A stretch of DNA of 64,000 nucleotides from an uncultured bacterium (GCA_947243845.1 CAMXIF010000008.1:60586-124585); one strand, 5' to 3'; positions 45,985 through 54,921 are shown, numbered from the stretch's first letter. Made by a program: numbers and translations. Notes: generated by a model not told the origin, from the sequence alone.

Positions 45985-46021
45985 CATGCAGAGAATGCCC
46001 TAATATAGGTGTTTCTGCATG
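45985..46021 (+). repeat. Inverted repeat between hemB and hemL
   Basis: CATGCAGA (45985-45992) and TCTGCATG (46014-46021) are exact complements with a 21-base loop, in the 67-base gap just before the hemL ribosome binding site (GGGAGG). There is no T-run. It may stabilise or tune the hemL part of the message. Confidence 0.45.
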
Positions 46022-46037
46022 AACTTGGGAGGAAAGT

Positions 46038-47363
46038 ATGAATTGGGATAAATCGGAAAATCTTTACGATAAGGCGCAGGAGTTGATTCCCGGTGGGGTC
46101 AATTCTCCGGTCAGGGCCTTCGGTGCGGTGGGAAGACATCCCTTTTTTGTGGAAAAGGCGCAGGGAGCGTGGCTCTATGATGTGGATGGCAACCGGTATC
46201 TGGATTATGTCTGCTCCTGGGGACCGGGGATATTGGGGCACGCCCATCCCAGGGTGGTCGAAGCAGTACAGCAAGTCTGTGCCAACGGTCTTACTTTTGG
46301 CGCGCCGACTGCCGGAGAGGTGGAACTGGCGGAACTGATCCATGCCTGTGTGCCGGATGTGGAGATGGTGCGTCTGGTCAGTTCCGGGACAGAGGCGGTG
46401 ATGAGTGCCGTGCGTGTGGCAAGAGGGTTTACGGGCAGGGAGAAGATCATCAAGTTTGCAGGAAATTATCACGGTCATTCCGATGGCTTGCTGGTGAAGG
46501 CAGGATCCGGACTTATGACCCAGTCGGTTCCGGACAGTGCCGGTGTGCCGTCCGGATATGCGGCCAGTACGTTGACAGCGGTCTATAATGATGAAGCATC
46601 CGTGCGGGCGTTGATGGAAGAAAATCATGGCCAGGTGGCGGCAATCGTGGTGGAACCGGTGGCGGCTAATATGGGTGTTGTTCCGCCGAAGAAAGGCTTT
46701 TTGGAATTTCTGCGCCGGATTACCACAGAACAGGGAGCGCTTTTAATTTTTGACGAAGTGATCACGGGATTCCGGCTGGCGCTGGGAGGGGCCTCACAGT
46801 ACACGGGTGTCCATGCCGACTTATATACCTTTGGCAAGATTGTGGGCGGCGGCATGCCCCTGGCGGCTTATGGAGGCAGAAGGGATATCATGTCCTGCGT
46901 TGCACCATTGGGGACGGTCTATCAGGCGGGGACCTTGTCAGGCAATCCGGCGGCGGTTACGGCAGGGATTGAGACATTGAAGATTCTTATGGAGGATCCG
47001 GGAATTTATGAGCGGATTGACAGACGGGCACAGACGCTGGCAAAGGCTTTTCAAGACCTCGGTCTGACGGTGAACCGGGCAGGGTCTTTGCTCTCGGCAT
47101 TTTTTACACCGGGATTTGGGGAGAAAGAGGGTCAGGTAGAGAATTATGAGGAGGCCTGCCAATGTGACAGAGAGGCTTTTGCAGCGTATTTTAACAGGAT
47201 GCTGGAGCGGGGGATTTATGTGGCGCCGTCCCAGTTTGAGGCGATGTTTGTATCGGATGCTCATACGGATGATCTGATAGAGATGACTTGTGAGGCGATT
47301 GCAGAAGAGCGCCCTTTTTACAGTACCAGAGCAACAGGAAATTGGCCGGCCAAGGAACGTTAG
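46038..47363 (+). CDS. hemL: Glutamate-1-semialdehyde 2,1-aminomutase
   Basis: This PLP enzyme converts glutamate-1-semialdehyde to 5-aminolevulinate, the step between hemA and hemB. Family motifs: NSPVRAFGAVG near the N-terminus, SSGTEAVMSAVRVARG, NYHGHSDGLLVKAGSG, IFDEVITGFR and TFGKIVGGGMPLAAYGG with the PLP lysine. Length is 441 residues, slightly longer than usual because of a C-terminal tail. It ends the tetrapyrrole row. Confidence 0.96.
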   Translation: MNWDKSENLYDKAQELIPGGVNSPVRAFGAVGRHPFFVEKAQGAWLYDVDGNRYLDYVCSWGPGILGHAHPRVVEAVQQVCANGLTFGAPTAGEVELAELIHACVPDVEMVRLVSSGTEAVMSAVRVARGFTGREKIIKFAGNYHGHSDGLLVKAGSGLMTQSVPDSAGVPSGYAASTLTAVYNDEASVRALMEENHGQVAAIVVEPVAANMGVVPPKKGFLEFLRRITTEQGALLIFDEVITGFRLALGGASQYTGVHADLYTFGKIVGGGMPLAAYGGRRDIMSCVAPLGTVYQAGTLSGNPAAVTAGIETLKILMEDPGIYERIDRRAQTLAKAFQDLGLTVNRAGSLLSAFFTPGFGEKEGQVENYEEACQCDREAFAAYFNRMLERGIYVAPSQFEAMFVSDAHTDDLIEMTCEAIAEERPFYSTRATGNWPAKER

Positions 47364-47584
47364 CCGGGCGGAACAGTTAAGAAAAGGGACTTTGCTTCTG
47401 ATATACAATACCACCGCATAACCTATCGACAGCCGCCGCAGTAGTGCAGACGGTTTTACCGTTAGAATGAAACAGACATAGAACGGGGATTGTTTTACAT
47501 AATTGGGTATGGTATATTTTTCCCAGTATAAACCGATAAATTGCAGTTTGGCATACTGGAAAATCGGAATTTGAGGAGGAAAAT
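47364..47584. other. Low-GC gap after hemL without a recognisable gene
   Basis: This 221-base stretch has no terminator-like hairpin that I can see and no plus-strand ORF with a ribosome binding site. A minus-strand ORF (47377-47625) overlaps the next small gene and has no clear start signal. It is AT-rich compared with the hem genes and leads into the mobile-element scar. Confidence 0.5.
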
Positions 47585-47758
47585 ATGGAAAATATTTCGC
47601 TATTGTTAATAATAGCTGCCATCATCTGTGCCTTATTTTCTGATCAAATAGATATGGCAGTAAAAGGAGATAAAAAGGTTAAAAAAGTGGTTGTCATATT
47701 TAGCGGGGGAGTATTATTGGTTTTCACGATTGTTATTCTTGTAAGTATCTTATCGTGA
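47585..47758 (+). CDS. Small two-helix membrane protein (57 aa), unknown function
   Basis: The peptide starts MENISLLLIIAAIICALF, has a short charged middle (KGDKKVKK) and a second hydrophobic segment (VVVIFSGGVLLVFTIVILVSIL). A strong GAGGAGG stands 5 bases before ATG, which argues that it is translated. Two membrane spans with a basic loop are predicted. AT-rich codon use differs from the neighbouring hem genes and fits foreign origin. I do not recognise the family; a small toxin-like or element-borne membrane peptide is one option. Confidence 0.65.
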   Translation: MENISLLLIIAAIICALFSDQIDMAVKGDKKVKKVVVIFSGGVLLVFTIVILVSILS

Positions 47759-47831
47759 ATATCACAAATGACAACTTCCAGTTTACCTAAACAGCCATTA
47801 TACAATCACAACAGAAAAACTAACACAGCGT

Positions 47832-47868
47832 CAGAGCGTATAGAACCCGTCTATGCGCTCTGTTTTTA
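47832..47868 (+). terminator. Terminator-like hairpin before the TnpW remnant
   Basis: CAGAGCGTATAGA (47832-47844) pairs with TCTATGCGCTCTG (47850-47862) over 13 bp with one G-U pair, loop of 5, followed by a T-run. It terminates the small membrane gene or belongs to the inserted element. Confidence 0.8.
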
Positions 47869-47885
47869 TGTAAAGGAGCGAGAAT

Positions 47886-48002
47886 ATGGCAGAAACTAAA
47901 AACATGCAACGGCCCCACAGTTTCAAGCGAAAGTTGGAGAACACCACTTACACCGTCAAGGTACATTTCAGTAAGGACACTAATACAACTCTTATCAGAT
48001 AA
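47886..48002 (+). pseudogene. Truncated TnpW-like transposon protein
   Basis: MAETKNMQRPHSFKRKLENT... through TYTVKVHFSKDTNTTL matches the start of the small transposon-encoded protein TnpW found in clostridial Tn4451/Tn5397-like and ICE elements (pattern RPHSF-x-R-K, TTY-x-V-x-V-H/Y-F). It stops after 38 residues, before the usual C-terminal helix, so it is a remnant. AAAGGAG precedes the ATG. After the stop, a second frame from 48017 to 48151 encodes 44 residues (MDAGKAGQIEDMLKR...) that I cannot name. No recombinase or end repeats are nearby. Confidence 0.65.
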
Positions 48003-48115
48003 AGGTTTTTAACGGTATGGACGCTGGAAAGGCCGGTCAGATAGAGGATATGTTGAAGCGCGGTTCATGTGAGCGCGGATGTAAAACAGTCGCAGGAATA
48101 TCAAAAATCCCGCAA

Positions 48116-48144
48116 TTTACTTTTGAGTCTTACTATGCTATACT
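48116..48144 (+). promoter_or_regulatory. Putative promoter of ychF
   Basis: TTTACT (48116-48121), a 17-base spacer and TATACT (48139-48144) give a leader of about 100 bases before ychF. It lies at the right edge of the mobile-element scar. Confidence 0.5.
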
Positions 48145-48251
48145 ATCATAGCTGTTAAGGTTCTTTGATTTAGGGCATTTTGGAATAGAGAAACGATTAT
48201 ATCGTAATGATGCGTAATAAAAACTGAGCAAATACGGAGGAATCAGATATC

Positions 48252-49349
48252 ATGAAACTAGGCATAGTAGGTCTTCCCAACGTAGGAAAGAGCACCCTTT
48301 TTAATTCACTCACAAAGGCAGGAGCAGAATCAGCCAATTATCCGTTCTGTACCATCGATCCCAATATCGGCATCGTTCCGGTGCCCGATGAAAGACTGAA
48401 ACTTCTGGGTGATATGTATCACTCCAAAAAGGTTACCCCTGCAACAATCGAATTTGTAGATATTGCAGGACTCGTCAAGGGCGCTTCCAAAGGAGAAGGC
48501 CTTGGCAATCAGTTTTTGAGCAATATCCGTGAAGTGGACGCCATTGTACATGTGGTGCGCTGCTTTGAAGATTCTAACATCGTGCATGTGGATGGAACCA
48601 TCGATCCTATGCGGGATATTGAGACCATCAATCTGGAACTGATCTTTTCCGATATCGAGATACTGGAAAGAAGGATTGCCAAAACGTCCAGAACTGCTAA
48701 GATGGATAAGACGGCGGCCAGGGAACTGGCACTCTTGGAGCGGTTAAAGGCGCATCTGGAAGAGGGCAGGCTGGCGAAAGTGTTTGAGACAGAGGATGAG
48801 GATGAACAGGCTCTTTTTACCTCTTATAATTTGTTGACTGCCAAGCCGGTAATCTTTGCCGCCAATGTGGCGGAGACAGATCTTGCCGATGACGGTGCAG
48901 ACAATGCCGGTGTCAGGAAGGTAAAGGAATTTGCGCAGGAAAGCGGCAGTGAGGTCTTTGTGATCTGTGCCCAGATTGAGCAGGAGATTGCAGAATTGGA
49001 TGAAGAAGAGGTGGCGATGTTTTTGGAGGATTTGGGGTTGTCCGAATCCGGCCTGCAGAAACTGATTCGGGCAAGTTACAGACTCTTGGGACTGATGAGT
49101 TTCCTCACAGCGGGAGAGGATGAGACCAGGGCCTGGACGATCAAGATTGGTACGAAAGCGCCTCAGGCGGCAGGTAAGATACATACCGATTTCGAGAGAG
49201 GTTTTATCAAGGCCGAGGTGGTCAACTACAAGGACCTTCTGGAGCAGGGGTCTCTTGCGGCGGCCCGCGAAAAAGGTCTTGTCGGTATGGAAGGCAAAGA
49301 GTATGTGGTGCAGGACGGGGATGTGATTTTATTTAGGTTTAATGTGTGA
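48252..49349 (+). CDS. ychF: Redox-regulated ATPase YchF (OLA1 family)
   Basis: The 365-residue Obg-type P-loop protein has [15 protein letters not shown] (G1, residues 5-19), [20 protein letters not shown] (G3) and a C-terminal TGS domain. YchF proteins prefer ATP over GTP and act at ribosomes and in oxidative stress. The start has CGGAGGAATC upstream. Length is normal. Confidence 0.96.
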   Translation: MKLGIVGLPNVGKSTLFNSLTKAGAESANYPFCTIDPNIGIVPVPDERLKLLGDMYHSKKVTPATIEFVDIAGLVKGASKGEGLGNQFLSNIREVDAIVHVVRCFEDSNIVHVDGTIDPMRDIETINLELIFSDIEILERRIAKTSRTAKMDKTAARELALLERLKAHLEEGRLAKVFETEDEDEQALFTSYNLLTAKPVIFAANVAETDLADDGADNAGVRKVKEFAQESGSEVFVICAQIEQEIAELDEEEVAMFLEDLGLSESGLQKLIRASYRLLGLMSFLTAGEDETRAWTIKIGTKAPQAAGKIHTDFERGFIKAEVVNYKDLLEQGSLAAAREKGLVGMEGKEYVVQDGDVILFRFNV

Positions 49350-49433
49350 TAGCAATGCCAAGCATGCTATGAATGATGCAGCTGGGTATTTGGGTATTAT
49401 AGTAATAGATTTCGTGGATTGAGGAGATTTAGT

Positions 49434-50342
49434 ATGCAGGATATCATGGACAGGATGGATATAGCATTTCCCCATCTGGGGATATATCTTGAAAATGTGC
49501 CGAAAAGTTTCAGTGTTTTTGGTTTTGAGATTGCCTTTTATGGTGTGATCATAGGAATCGGGGTAATGTGTGGTGTGCTTCTGGCGGCACATATGGCTAA
49601 AAAGGAAAAGTTTGACGCGGATGTGATTTGGGACTTTGCCATTTATGCGGTAATTTTTTCTATTTTGGGAGCGAGGATTTATTATGTGGTCTTTGCCTGG
49701 GACAGATATAAAAATGACCTGCTGGGGATTTTTAATCTGAGGAATGGCGGTCTGGCTATTTATGGGGCGGTGATTGCGGCATTTACCACACTGGGGATAT
49801 ATTGTAAGATAAAAAAGCAGAGTTTCCTGCAGATTGCGGATATCTGTGTGCCCGGTCTGGTGCTGGGACAGGTGATTGGACGCTGGGGCAATTTTATGAA
49901 CCGGGAAGTGTTCGGGGAATATACGGATTCGCTGCTGGCCATGCGTCTGCCGGTGGACGCGGTCCGGGCCAGCGATATTTCCGAGAAAATATCGGCTCAT
50001 ATGCTGGAGGGTACTAACTATATTCAGGTGCATCCTACGTTTCTCTACGAGAGTCTCTGGAATCTGATTCTTCTGCTTATCATGCTCTGCTACCGGCAGC
50101 ACAAGAAGTTTGAAGGGGAACAGTCCCTTCTTTACCTGGGCGGTTATGGCCTTGGGCGGGCTTGGATAGAGGGCATCCGTACAGACACGCTTTTTATTCC
50201 GCATACATCGATAGCAGTATCACAGGTGCTGGCCATTGTATTGTTTGTGGGATCTCTCATAACGGACATTCTGATTCGCCGCCGGATTAAGAACAAGGCA
50301 GTGTCTGCGGTGACTTTAGAGAAGGGCGCCGATAGTAAATAA
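49434..50342 (+). CDS. lgt: Prolipoprotein diacylglyceryl transferase
   Basis: Lgt moves diacylglycerol from phosphatidylglycerol to the lipobox Cys of prolipoproteins in the membrane. The signature is GRWGNFMNREVFG (about residues 142-154), with GGLAIYGAV before it and HPTFLYESLWN later; about seven membrane helices are visible. The ATG at 49434 is used because GAGGAG lies 7 bases upstream; a TTG at 49419 is unlikely. Confidence 0.95.
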   Translation: MQDIMDRMDIAFPHLGIYLENVPKSFSVFGFEIAFYGVIIGIGVMCGVLLAAHMAKKEKFDADVIWDFAIYAVIFSILGARIYYVVFAWDRYKNDLLGIFNLRNGGLAIYGAVIAAFTTLGIYCKIKKQSFLQIADICVPGLVLGQVIGRWGNFMNREVFGEYTDSLLAMRLPVDAVRASDISEKISAHMLEGTNYIQVHPTFLYESLWNLILLLIMLCYRQHKKFEGEQSLLYLGGYGLGRAWIEGIRTDTLFIPHTSIAVSQVLAIVLFVGSLITDILIRRRIKNKAVSAVTLEKGADSK

Positions 50343-50393
50343 GGATAGAAAATATGAAATAAAAACGAAAAATGGTAATATGATAAGGTGGTA

Positions 50394-50432
50394 ACCCTCT
50401 GTGCATTATGGATAGTGTACAGGGGGTATTTT
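50394..50432 (+). terminator. Probable terminator between lgt and mraZ
   Basis: ACCCTCTGT (50394-50402) pairs with ACAGGGGGT (50419-50427) with one G-U pair, followed by ATTTTTATG. The loop is long (16). The rest of the 300-base gap to mraZ holds the promoter and operator listed next. Confidence 0.65.
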
Positions 50433-50456
50433 TATGAGACTTTTTCTTTTTTTTTC

Positions 50457-50485
50457 TTGCAATATGCTCTGTAATAGTATAGAAT
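50457..50485 (+). promoter_or_regulatory. Promoter of the mraZ division/wall cluster
   Basis: TTGCAA (50457-50462), a 17-base spacer and TAGAAT (50480-50485) predict transcription from about 50492, exactly where the MraZ-box array begins. Confidence 0.8.
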
Positions 50486-50492
50486 TAGATTA

Positions 50493-50529
50493 AAAGTGGT
50501 GGAAAGTGGAAGAAAGTGGAGCGAAGTGG
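50493..50529 (+). promoter_or_regulatory. MraZ operator: four boxes at 10-bp spacing
   Basis: AAAGTGG occurs at 50493-50499, 50503-50509 and 50513-50519, then GAAGTGG at 50523-50529, all in the same orientation with 3-base gaps. AAAGTG-type direct repeats are the known MraZ binding sites in Firmicutes and Mollicutes. One helical turn between boxes puts all on the same face, as expected for a multimeric MraZ ring. The place after the promoter implies autoregulation. Confidence 0.85.
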
Positions 50530-50642
50530 TTTACATACTCCGAAACAGACCTCCGTCTTTCCGTGGCAGACCACTTTCTTTTTTAGGGAAATCGTACACA
50601 GAGCGGCCGATGCGGCCGATGAAGCGGGCAGGGTGATTGCAT

Positions 50643-51074
50643 ATGTTTATGGGAGAATACAATCACACAATCGATGCAAAAGGCAGGCTGATCGTTCCTT
50701 CAAAATTCAGGGAAACTCTGGGAGAGTCTTTCGTGGTAACAAAGGGACTAGACGGATGCCTGTTTGTGTATGATAATGTAGAGTGGAGTCTTTTTGAAGA
50801 GAAATTGAGAACTCTGCCCATTACCAACAAAGAAGCCAGGCAATTTGTAAGATTTTTTCTGGCAGGAGCGACAGAAGCGGAAGTCGATAAACAGGGACGT
50901 ATCTTAGTGCCCAACGTCCTGCGTGAGTTTGCGGGGCTTAACAAGGATGTGGTCCTTATCGGTGTGGGAAGCAGGATAGAAATCTGGAGCAGAGAACGCT
51001 TTGACGGTGTAGCGGCCTGCGAGGATATGGACGAGATTGCAGAACACATGGCGGAACTTGGCCTTGGAATCTAG
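50643..51074 (+). CDS. mraZ: Transcriptional regulator MraZ
   Basis: The 143-residue protein has two SpoVT/AbrB-like halves with the signatures [14 protein letters not shown] (about 11-24) and [16 protein letters not shown] (about 84-99). MraZ forms a ring that binds its operator at the head of the division cluster. The start [11 protein letters not shown] is the family's usual one, with AGGGTGA upstream; a TTG 6 bases earlier is disfavoured. Confidence 0.96.
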   Translation: MFMGEYNHTIDAKGRLIVPSKFRETLGESFVVTKGLDGCLFVYDNVEWSLFEEKLRTLPITNKEARQFVRFFLAGATEAEVDKQGRILVPNVLREFAGLNKDVVLIGVGSRIEIWSRERFDGVAACEDMDEIAEHMAELGLGI

Positions 51075-51087
51075 GAGAAGACAGCGG

Positions 51088-52035
51088 ATGGAATTTAGAC
51101 ATACATCAGTACTTCTGCAGGAAACAATAGAGAATCTGGATATCAAACCGGAAGGCATATATGTGGACGGCACCTTGGGCGGCGGTGGACATGCCAGCCA
51201 GGTAGCGGCAAGTTTACAAGGCACCGGCAGACTGATCGGGATTGATCAGGACGCAGACGCTATTGAAGCGGCAGGAAAGCGTCTGGAATCTTTTAAGGAG
51301 CGTGTTACATTAATCCGGGATAATTATTGTAATATGAGGGAAGTTCTGAAACAGATCGGGATTGATAAAGTGGACGGCATTATCTTGGATCTGGGGGTAT
51401 CTTCCTTTCAACTGGATAATGTGGAGAGAGGGTTTTCCTATAAATATGATACGGCCCTTGATATGCGGATGGACACAAGACAGTCCCTGAGTGCGAGAGA
51501 GATTGTCAATGATTATACGGAAGCCGATTTGTATCGGATCATCAGGGATTATGGAGAGGAACAGTTTGCTAAGAATATAGCGAAGCATATTGCAGCAGCC
51601 AGGAAGGACAAGCCGGTGGAAACGACCGGACAGCTGTGTGAGATCATTAAGGCAGCAATACCGGCCAAAATACGGGCTGTAGGAGGACATCCTGCGAAAC
51701 GTACTTTTCAGGCAATCAGGATAGAGTGCAACAGGGAACTGGAAGTCTTAAGGGATTCCCTGGACCAGCTGATAGACATGTTGTGTCCGGGAGGAAGGTT
51801 GTGTATCATTACTTTTCATTCCCTGGAGGACAGAATTGTGAAATCTGCTTTTCGGAAGAATGAGAATCCCTGCACCTGCCCGCCGGATTTCCCGGTGTGT
51901 GTGTGCGGACAGGTTTCGAAGGGCAAAGTGGTAACCAGAAAGCCCATCCTGCCGTCAGAGGAAGAGATGATGGTCAATAAGAGGGCTAAGAGCGCAAAAC
52001 TGCGTGTATTTTGTAAGACAGAGGGGAACAGGTAA
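51088..52035 (+). CDS. rsmH: 16S rRNA m4C1402 methyltransferase RsmH
   Basis: It methylates N4 of C1402 in 16S rRNA. The 315-residue protein starts [14 protein letters not shown], with the SAM site [11 protein letters not shown] (about 24-34), [12 protein letters not shown], and [24 protein letters not shown] precedes the ATG, 13 bases after mraZ. Gene pair mraZ-rsmH is conserved. Confidence 0.97.
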   Translation: MEFRHTSVLLQETIENLDIKPEGIYVDGTLGGGGHASQVAASLQGTGRLIGIDQDADAIEAAGKRLESFKERVTLIRDNYCNMREVLKQIGIDKVDGIILDLGVSSFQLDNVERGFSYKYDTALDMRMDTRQSLSAREIVNDYTEADLYRIIRDYGEEQFAKNIAKHIAAARKDKPVETTGQLCEIIKAAIPAKIRAVGGHPAKRTFQAIRIECNRELEVLRDSLDQLIDMLCPGGRLCIITFHSLEDRIVKSAFRKNENPCTCPPDFPVCVCGQVSKGKVVTRKPILPSEEEMMVNKRAKSAKLRVFCKTEGNR

Positions 52036-52038
52036 AAG

Positions 52039-52539
52039 ATGGCAGCAACACAGAGAAACGGGAACGTAAGAGCAGACCGGAACCGTACGGCCGACAGGCG
52101 CAGCCAGTATTATGTGCAGGGCAACACGGTCAGAAGGGCAGACGTGACTGAGGAGATCAGGAAGCGTCCGCAGCGTAAGGTCAATAACAATACCATCAAG
52201 AAGAACAGAGAGCGGGCAAAGCACATGAGCATCGGCTATGTAATGTTTCTGTGCGTAGCGCTGGTGGCAACAGGCATAATTTTGATTTATTATGTAGGCC
52301 TGCAGTCAGATATTACCAACAGTGTGAAGAATATTTCCAAGCTGGAGAGAGAGTTAAATGACTTAAAGGTGGCAAATGACGAGGAATACAGCAGGATAAC
52401 GAGCAGTATTGATTTGGAGGAGATCAGGCGGGTGGCGATCCAGGAACTGGGCATGCAGTATGCAACGCAGGGGCAGATCATATCCTTTGCCAGTGAGAAT
52501 AACGATTATGTCAAGCAGATGGCGGAGATCCCTCATTAA
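52039..52539 (+). CDS. ftsL: FtsL-like septum protein
   Basis: The 166-residue protein has a basic cytoplasmic N-terminus (about 1-70, rich in Arg/Lys/Asn), one membrane helix (about 71-92, GYVMFLCVALVATGIILIYYV) and an outer coiled-coil stem with leucine heptads (SKLERELNDLKVANDEE). That plan and the position between rsmH and the PBP gene identify FtsL, which bridges the divisome with FtsB/DivIC and DivIB. Sequence conservation of FtsL is always low. Confidence 0.85.
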   Translation: MAATQRNGNVRADRNRTADRRSQYYVQGNTVRRADVTEEIRKRPQRKVNNNTIKKNRERAKHMSIGYVMFLCVALVATGIILIYYVGLQSDITNSVKNISKLERELNDLKVANDEEYSRITSSIDLEEIRRVAIQELGMQYATQGQIISFASENNDYVKQMAEIPH

Positions 52540-52569
52540 CTGCCATATGAGGATGAAGTAGGTGATTGA

Positions 52570-54852
52570 TTGAGTAATCAGAAAAATAACATCAACAGAT
52601 TTACCATCAAAATGCAAAAGAAGCTGCTGATATTATTTATGTTTATATTAGTGGCTTTCGCGGGTCTCAGCGCACGGTTGTTTCTGATCAACAGGGATAA
52701 TGGTGAGGACTACAAAAAGCAGGTATTGTCGCAGCAGGAGTATGACTCTACGACAATACCTTTTAAGCGTGGTGAGATCGTGGATTCTAATGGCACGGTC
52801 CTGGCCGTCAGCAACAAGGTATATAATGTCATTCTTGACGCCAATCTGCTGATGCAGGATGAGAATAATCTGGAACCTACCTTAAGTGCCTTGAAGCAGA
52901 TTTTTAATATCGACACGAATACGGTCAGAACTTATATCGCAGAGCATCCCAATTCTGCCTATTATGTGATGGCTAAGAGAGTAGAGTATGAGAAAAAGGT
53001 GGCCTTTGAGGATCTGCAGAAAGATCCTGAACAGGGTAAAAACATTAAAGGTGTCTGGTTTGAGGATGAGTACAGGAGAGAATATCCCAATGGTTCCCTG
53101 GCCTGTGATGTGATTGGGTTTACCACCAGTGATAATGTAGGGACATATGGCCTTGAGGAATATTATAATGATATTCTGTGCGGTACCAATGGGCGCGAAT
53201 ATGGTTATCTGAACGATGATTCCACTCTGGAGCGAACCACGATCCCGGCAAGGGATGGCTATAATATCCAGACCACTATTGATGCCAATATTCAGGCGAT
53301 CGTGGAGAAATATCTGAAAGAATTTAATGAAGAATATCGAGATAATGTCAGGGAAGGTAATGGAGCGGAAGGCCTTGGCTGCATCATTATGGAAGTGAAT
53401 ACAGGCAATGTTCTGGCGATGGCGGATTACCCTAATTATGACCTGAATGATACCAGGAATAAGCAGAACCTGATCGGGATGCCGCTTTTGGATGAAAAAG
53501 GCGTGAAAGTAAAGCCGACTGAGTATGTGACACAGGAAGCCCTGGATGCTATGGACGACCAGATGATGTATCTGCATCTGGATGCACTCTGGAAGAACCA
53601 TTGTATTGTGGACTCTTACGAGCCGGGATCGGTGTCCAAGCCTTTTACGGTGGCGGCGGCCATCGAGAGCGGGGCAATCACTGGCAATGAGACCTATCTT
53701 TGCGAGGGACAGCTTCACGTAGGCGATCATGATATTAAATGCCATCAGACTTATGGAGACGGCCGGATTAGCGTTCAGGAGGGAATTGAACGTTCCTGTA
53801 ACGTTGTGCTGATGAATGTGGCCTTTGCTCTGGGGAAAGATCGGTTTGTGGATTATCAGCACCTGTTTGGTTTCGGGCTTAAGACGAATATTGATCTTGC
53901 GGGAGAACCTCGTACAGATACGGTAGTATACAGTAAAGACAGGATTGGTCTGACAGAACTCGCGACCAACTCTTTCGGGCAGGGCTTTAATGCAACGATG
54001 ATTCAGATGGCTGCCGGTTTTTGTTCCCTGATCAATGGCGGCTACTATTATGAACCTCATGTGGTGAGCAGGATTACCACAGCGGATGGGGCTACCATAG
54101 AGAACGTGGAGCCGAGAATCCTGAAACAGACAATTTCCAATACGACCAGTGATACTGTCAAGGAGTTCTGTAATACGGTGGTGACAGGAGAGAATGGAAC
54201 CGGCCATACGGCCAGACCGGCCGGTTATATGATCGGAGGCAAGACCGGTACGGCGGAGACGCTGCCCCGGGGAAATAATGAGTATGTAGTATCTTTCATG
54301 GGGTATGCGCCGGCAGATGATCCCCAGATTATGATTTATGTGGTGGTGGACAGACCTAATGTGTATCCGCAGGATGATGCAAAGTATGCCACCAGGATTG
54401 TGCGTAAGATTTTGACGGAAGTACTGCCTTATCTGAATATCTTTATGACGGAAGAGTTGACAGATAAAGAGCGGGAAGAACTGGAACAGCTGCAGATTCA
54501 GATTCGAACGCCGGAAGGCAGTCAGGAAGAAGAACTGGACGAAGAGGGTAATCCCATCAATCCGGAAGAGACAGGAGAAGGTGAAGGAGAAGAAACGCAG
54601 GAGGGAGAGGAAGGCGGAGCAGAAGGAGAACCGGAAGATACGGTCGATCGTGAAGTCTGGAGAAGCTTTCCGAAGGATCCGGCTACCGGTTATCTGGTGG
54701 ATCCAAATACCGGCAATTTCCTAGATCCTGAACTGGGCACTGTGTTGGGCGGCGGCAGTCTTATGGGAGAATCTCCGGAAGGAACAGAGGACTTGGGAAC
54801 TGGCGAAGGCACAGAACCGGAAGGCGGGAACGCACCGGAAACAACAGAATAG
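52570..54852 (+). CDS. Class B penicillin-binding protein (PBP2/FtsI type) with acidic C-terminal tail
   Basis: A short cytoplasmic part and membrane helix (about 19-40) precede the PBP dimer domain and the transpeptidase domain. Catalytic motifs are S354-V-S-K357, S409-C-N and K558-T-G-T. The SxxK context SVSK differs from the common STFK. The C-terminal 110 residues are Glu/Gly/Pro-rich (from about 640) and carry no PASTA domain. It cross-links septal peptidoglycan with the SEDS partner encoded at 59088. The start is taken as TTG at 52570 with AGGTGA upstream; an in-frame ATG at 52612 would cut the cytoplasmic segment. Confidence 0.9.
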   Translation: MSNQKNNINRFTIKMQKKLLILFMFILVAFAGLSARLFLINRDNGEDYKKQVLSQQEYDSTTIPFKRGEIVDSNGTVLAVSNKVYNVILDANLLMQDENNLEPTLSALKQIFNIDTNTVRTYIAEHPNSAYYVMAKRVEYEKKVAFEDLQKDPEQGKNIKGVWFEDEYRREYPNGSLACDVIGFTTSDNVGTYGLEEYYNDILCGTNGREYGYLNDDSTLERTTIPARDGYNIQTTIDANIQAIVEKYLKEFNEEYRDNVREGNGAEGLGCIIMEVNTGNVLAMADYPNYDLNDTRNKQNLIGMPLLDEKGVKVKPTEYVTQEALDAMDDQMMYLHLDALWKNHCIVDSYEPGSVSKPFTVAAAIESGAITGNETYLCEGQLHVGDHDIKCHQTYGDGRISVQEGIERSCNVVLMNVAFALGKDRFVDYQHLFGFGLKTNIDLAGEPRTDTVVYSKDRIGLTELATNSFGQGFNATMIQMAAGFCSLINGGYYYEPHVVSRITTADGATIENVEPRILKQTISNTTSDTVKEFCNTVVTGENGTGHTARPAGYMIGGKTGTAETLPRGNNEYVVSFMGYAPADDPQIMIYVVVDRPNVYPQDDAKYATRIVRKILTEVLPYLNIFMTEELTDKEREELEQLQIQIRTPEGSQEEELDEEGNPINPEETGEGEGEETQEGEEGGAEGEPEDTVDREVWRSFPKDPATGYLVDPNTGNFLDPELGTVLGGGSLMGESPEGTEDLGTGEGTEPEGGNAPETTE

Positions 54853-54866
54853 AAGGGAATAAGAAT

Positions 54867-54915
54867 AACCTCATTAAAACGGTAATAAATTATATTAATA
54901 CCTTTTTGTGAGGTT
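54867..54915 (+). promoter_or_regulatory. Possible RNA switch masking the ribosome site of the second PBP
   Basis: AACCTCA (54867-54873) is complementary to TGAGGTT (54909-54915), which contains the ribosome binding site of the next gene. Between them GGTA (54881) and TACC (54902) close an AT-rich hairpin followed by TTTTT. Either fold could lower expression of the second PBP. Confidence 0.4.
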
Positions 54916-54921
54916 TTCTAT

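Noticed and set aside
40432..47363. Heme biosynthesis operon
   Set aside because: No hemE, hemN/hemY or ferrochelatase is present, while cobA and precorrin-2 dehydrogenase are, so the branch made is siroheme (or corrinoid precursor).
47377..47625. Minus-strand ORF of 82 residues between hemL and the small membrane gene
   Set aside because: It overlaps the strong ribosome site and start of the 57-residue gene, has no own ribosome site, and cannot be assigned to a family; it could still be a decayed element fragment.
52882..54207. Minus-strand ORF of 441 residues opposite the first PBP
   Set aside because: Its length comes from codon bias of the PBP gene. The residues are Ile/His-rich and show no family signature.
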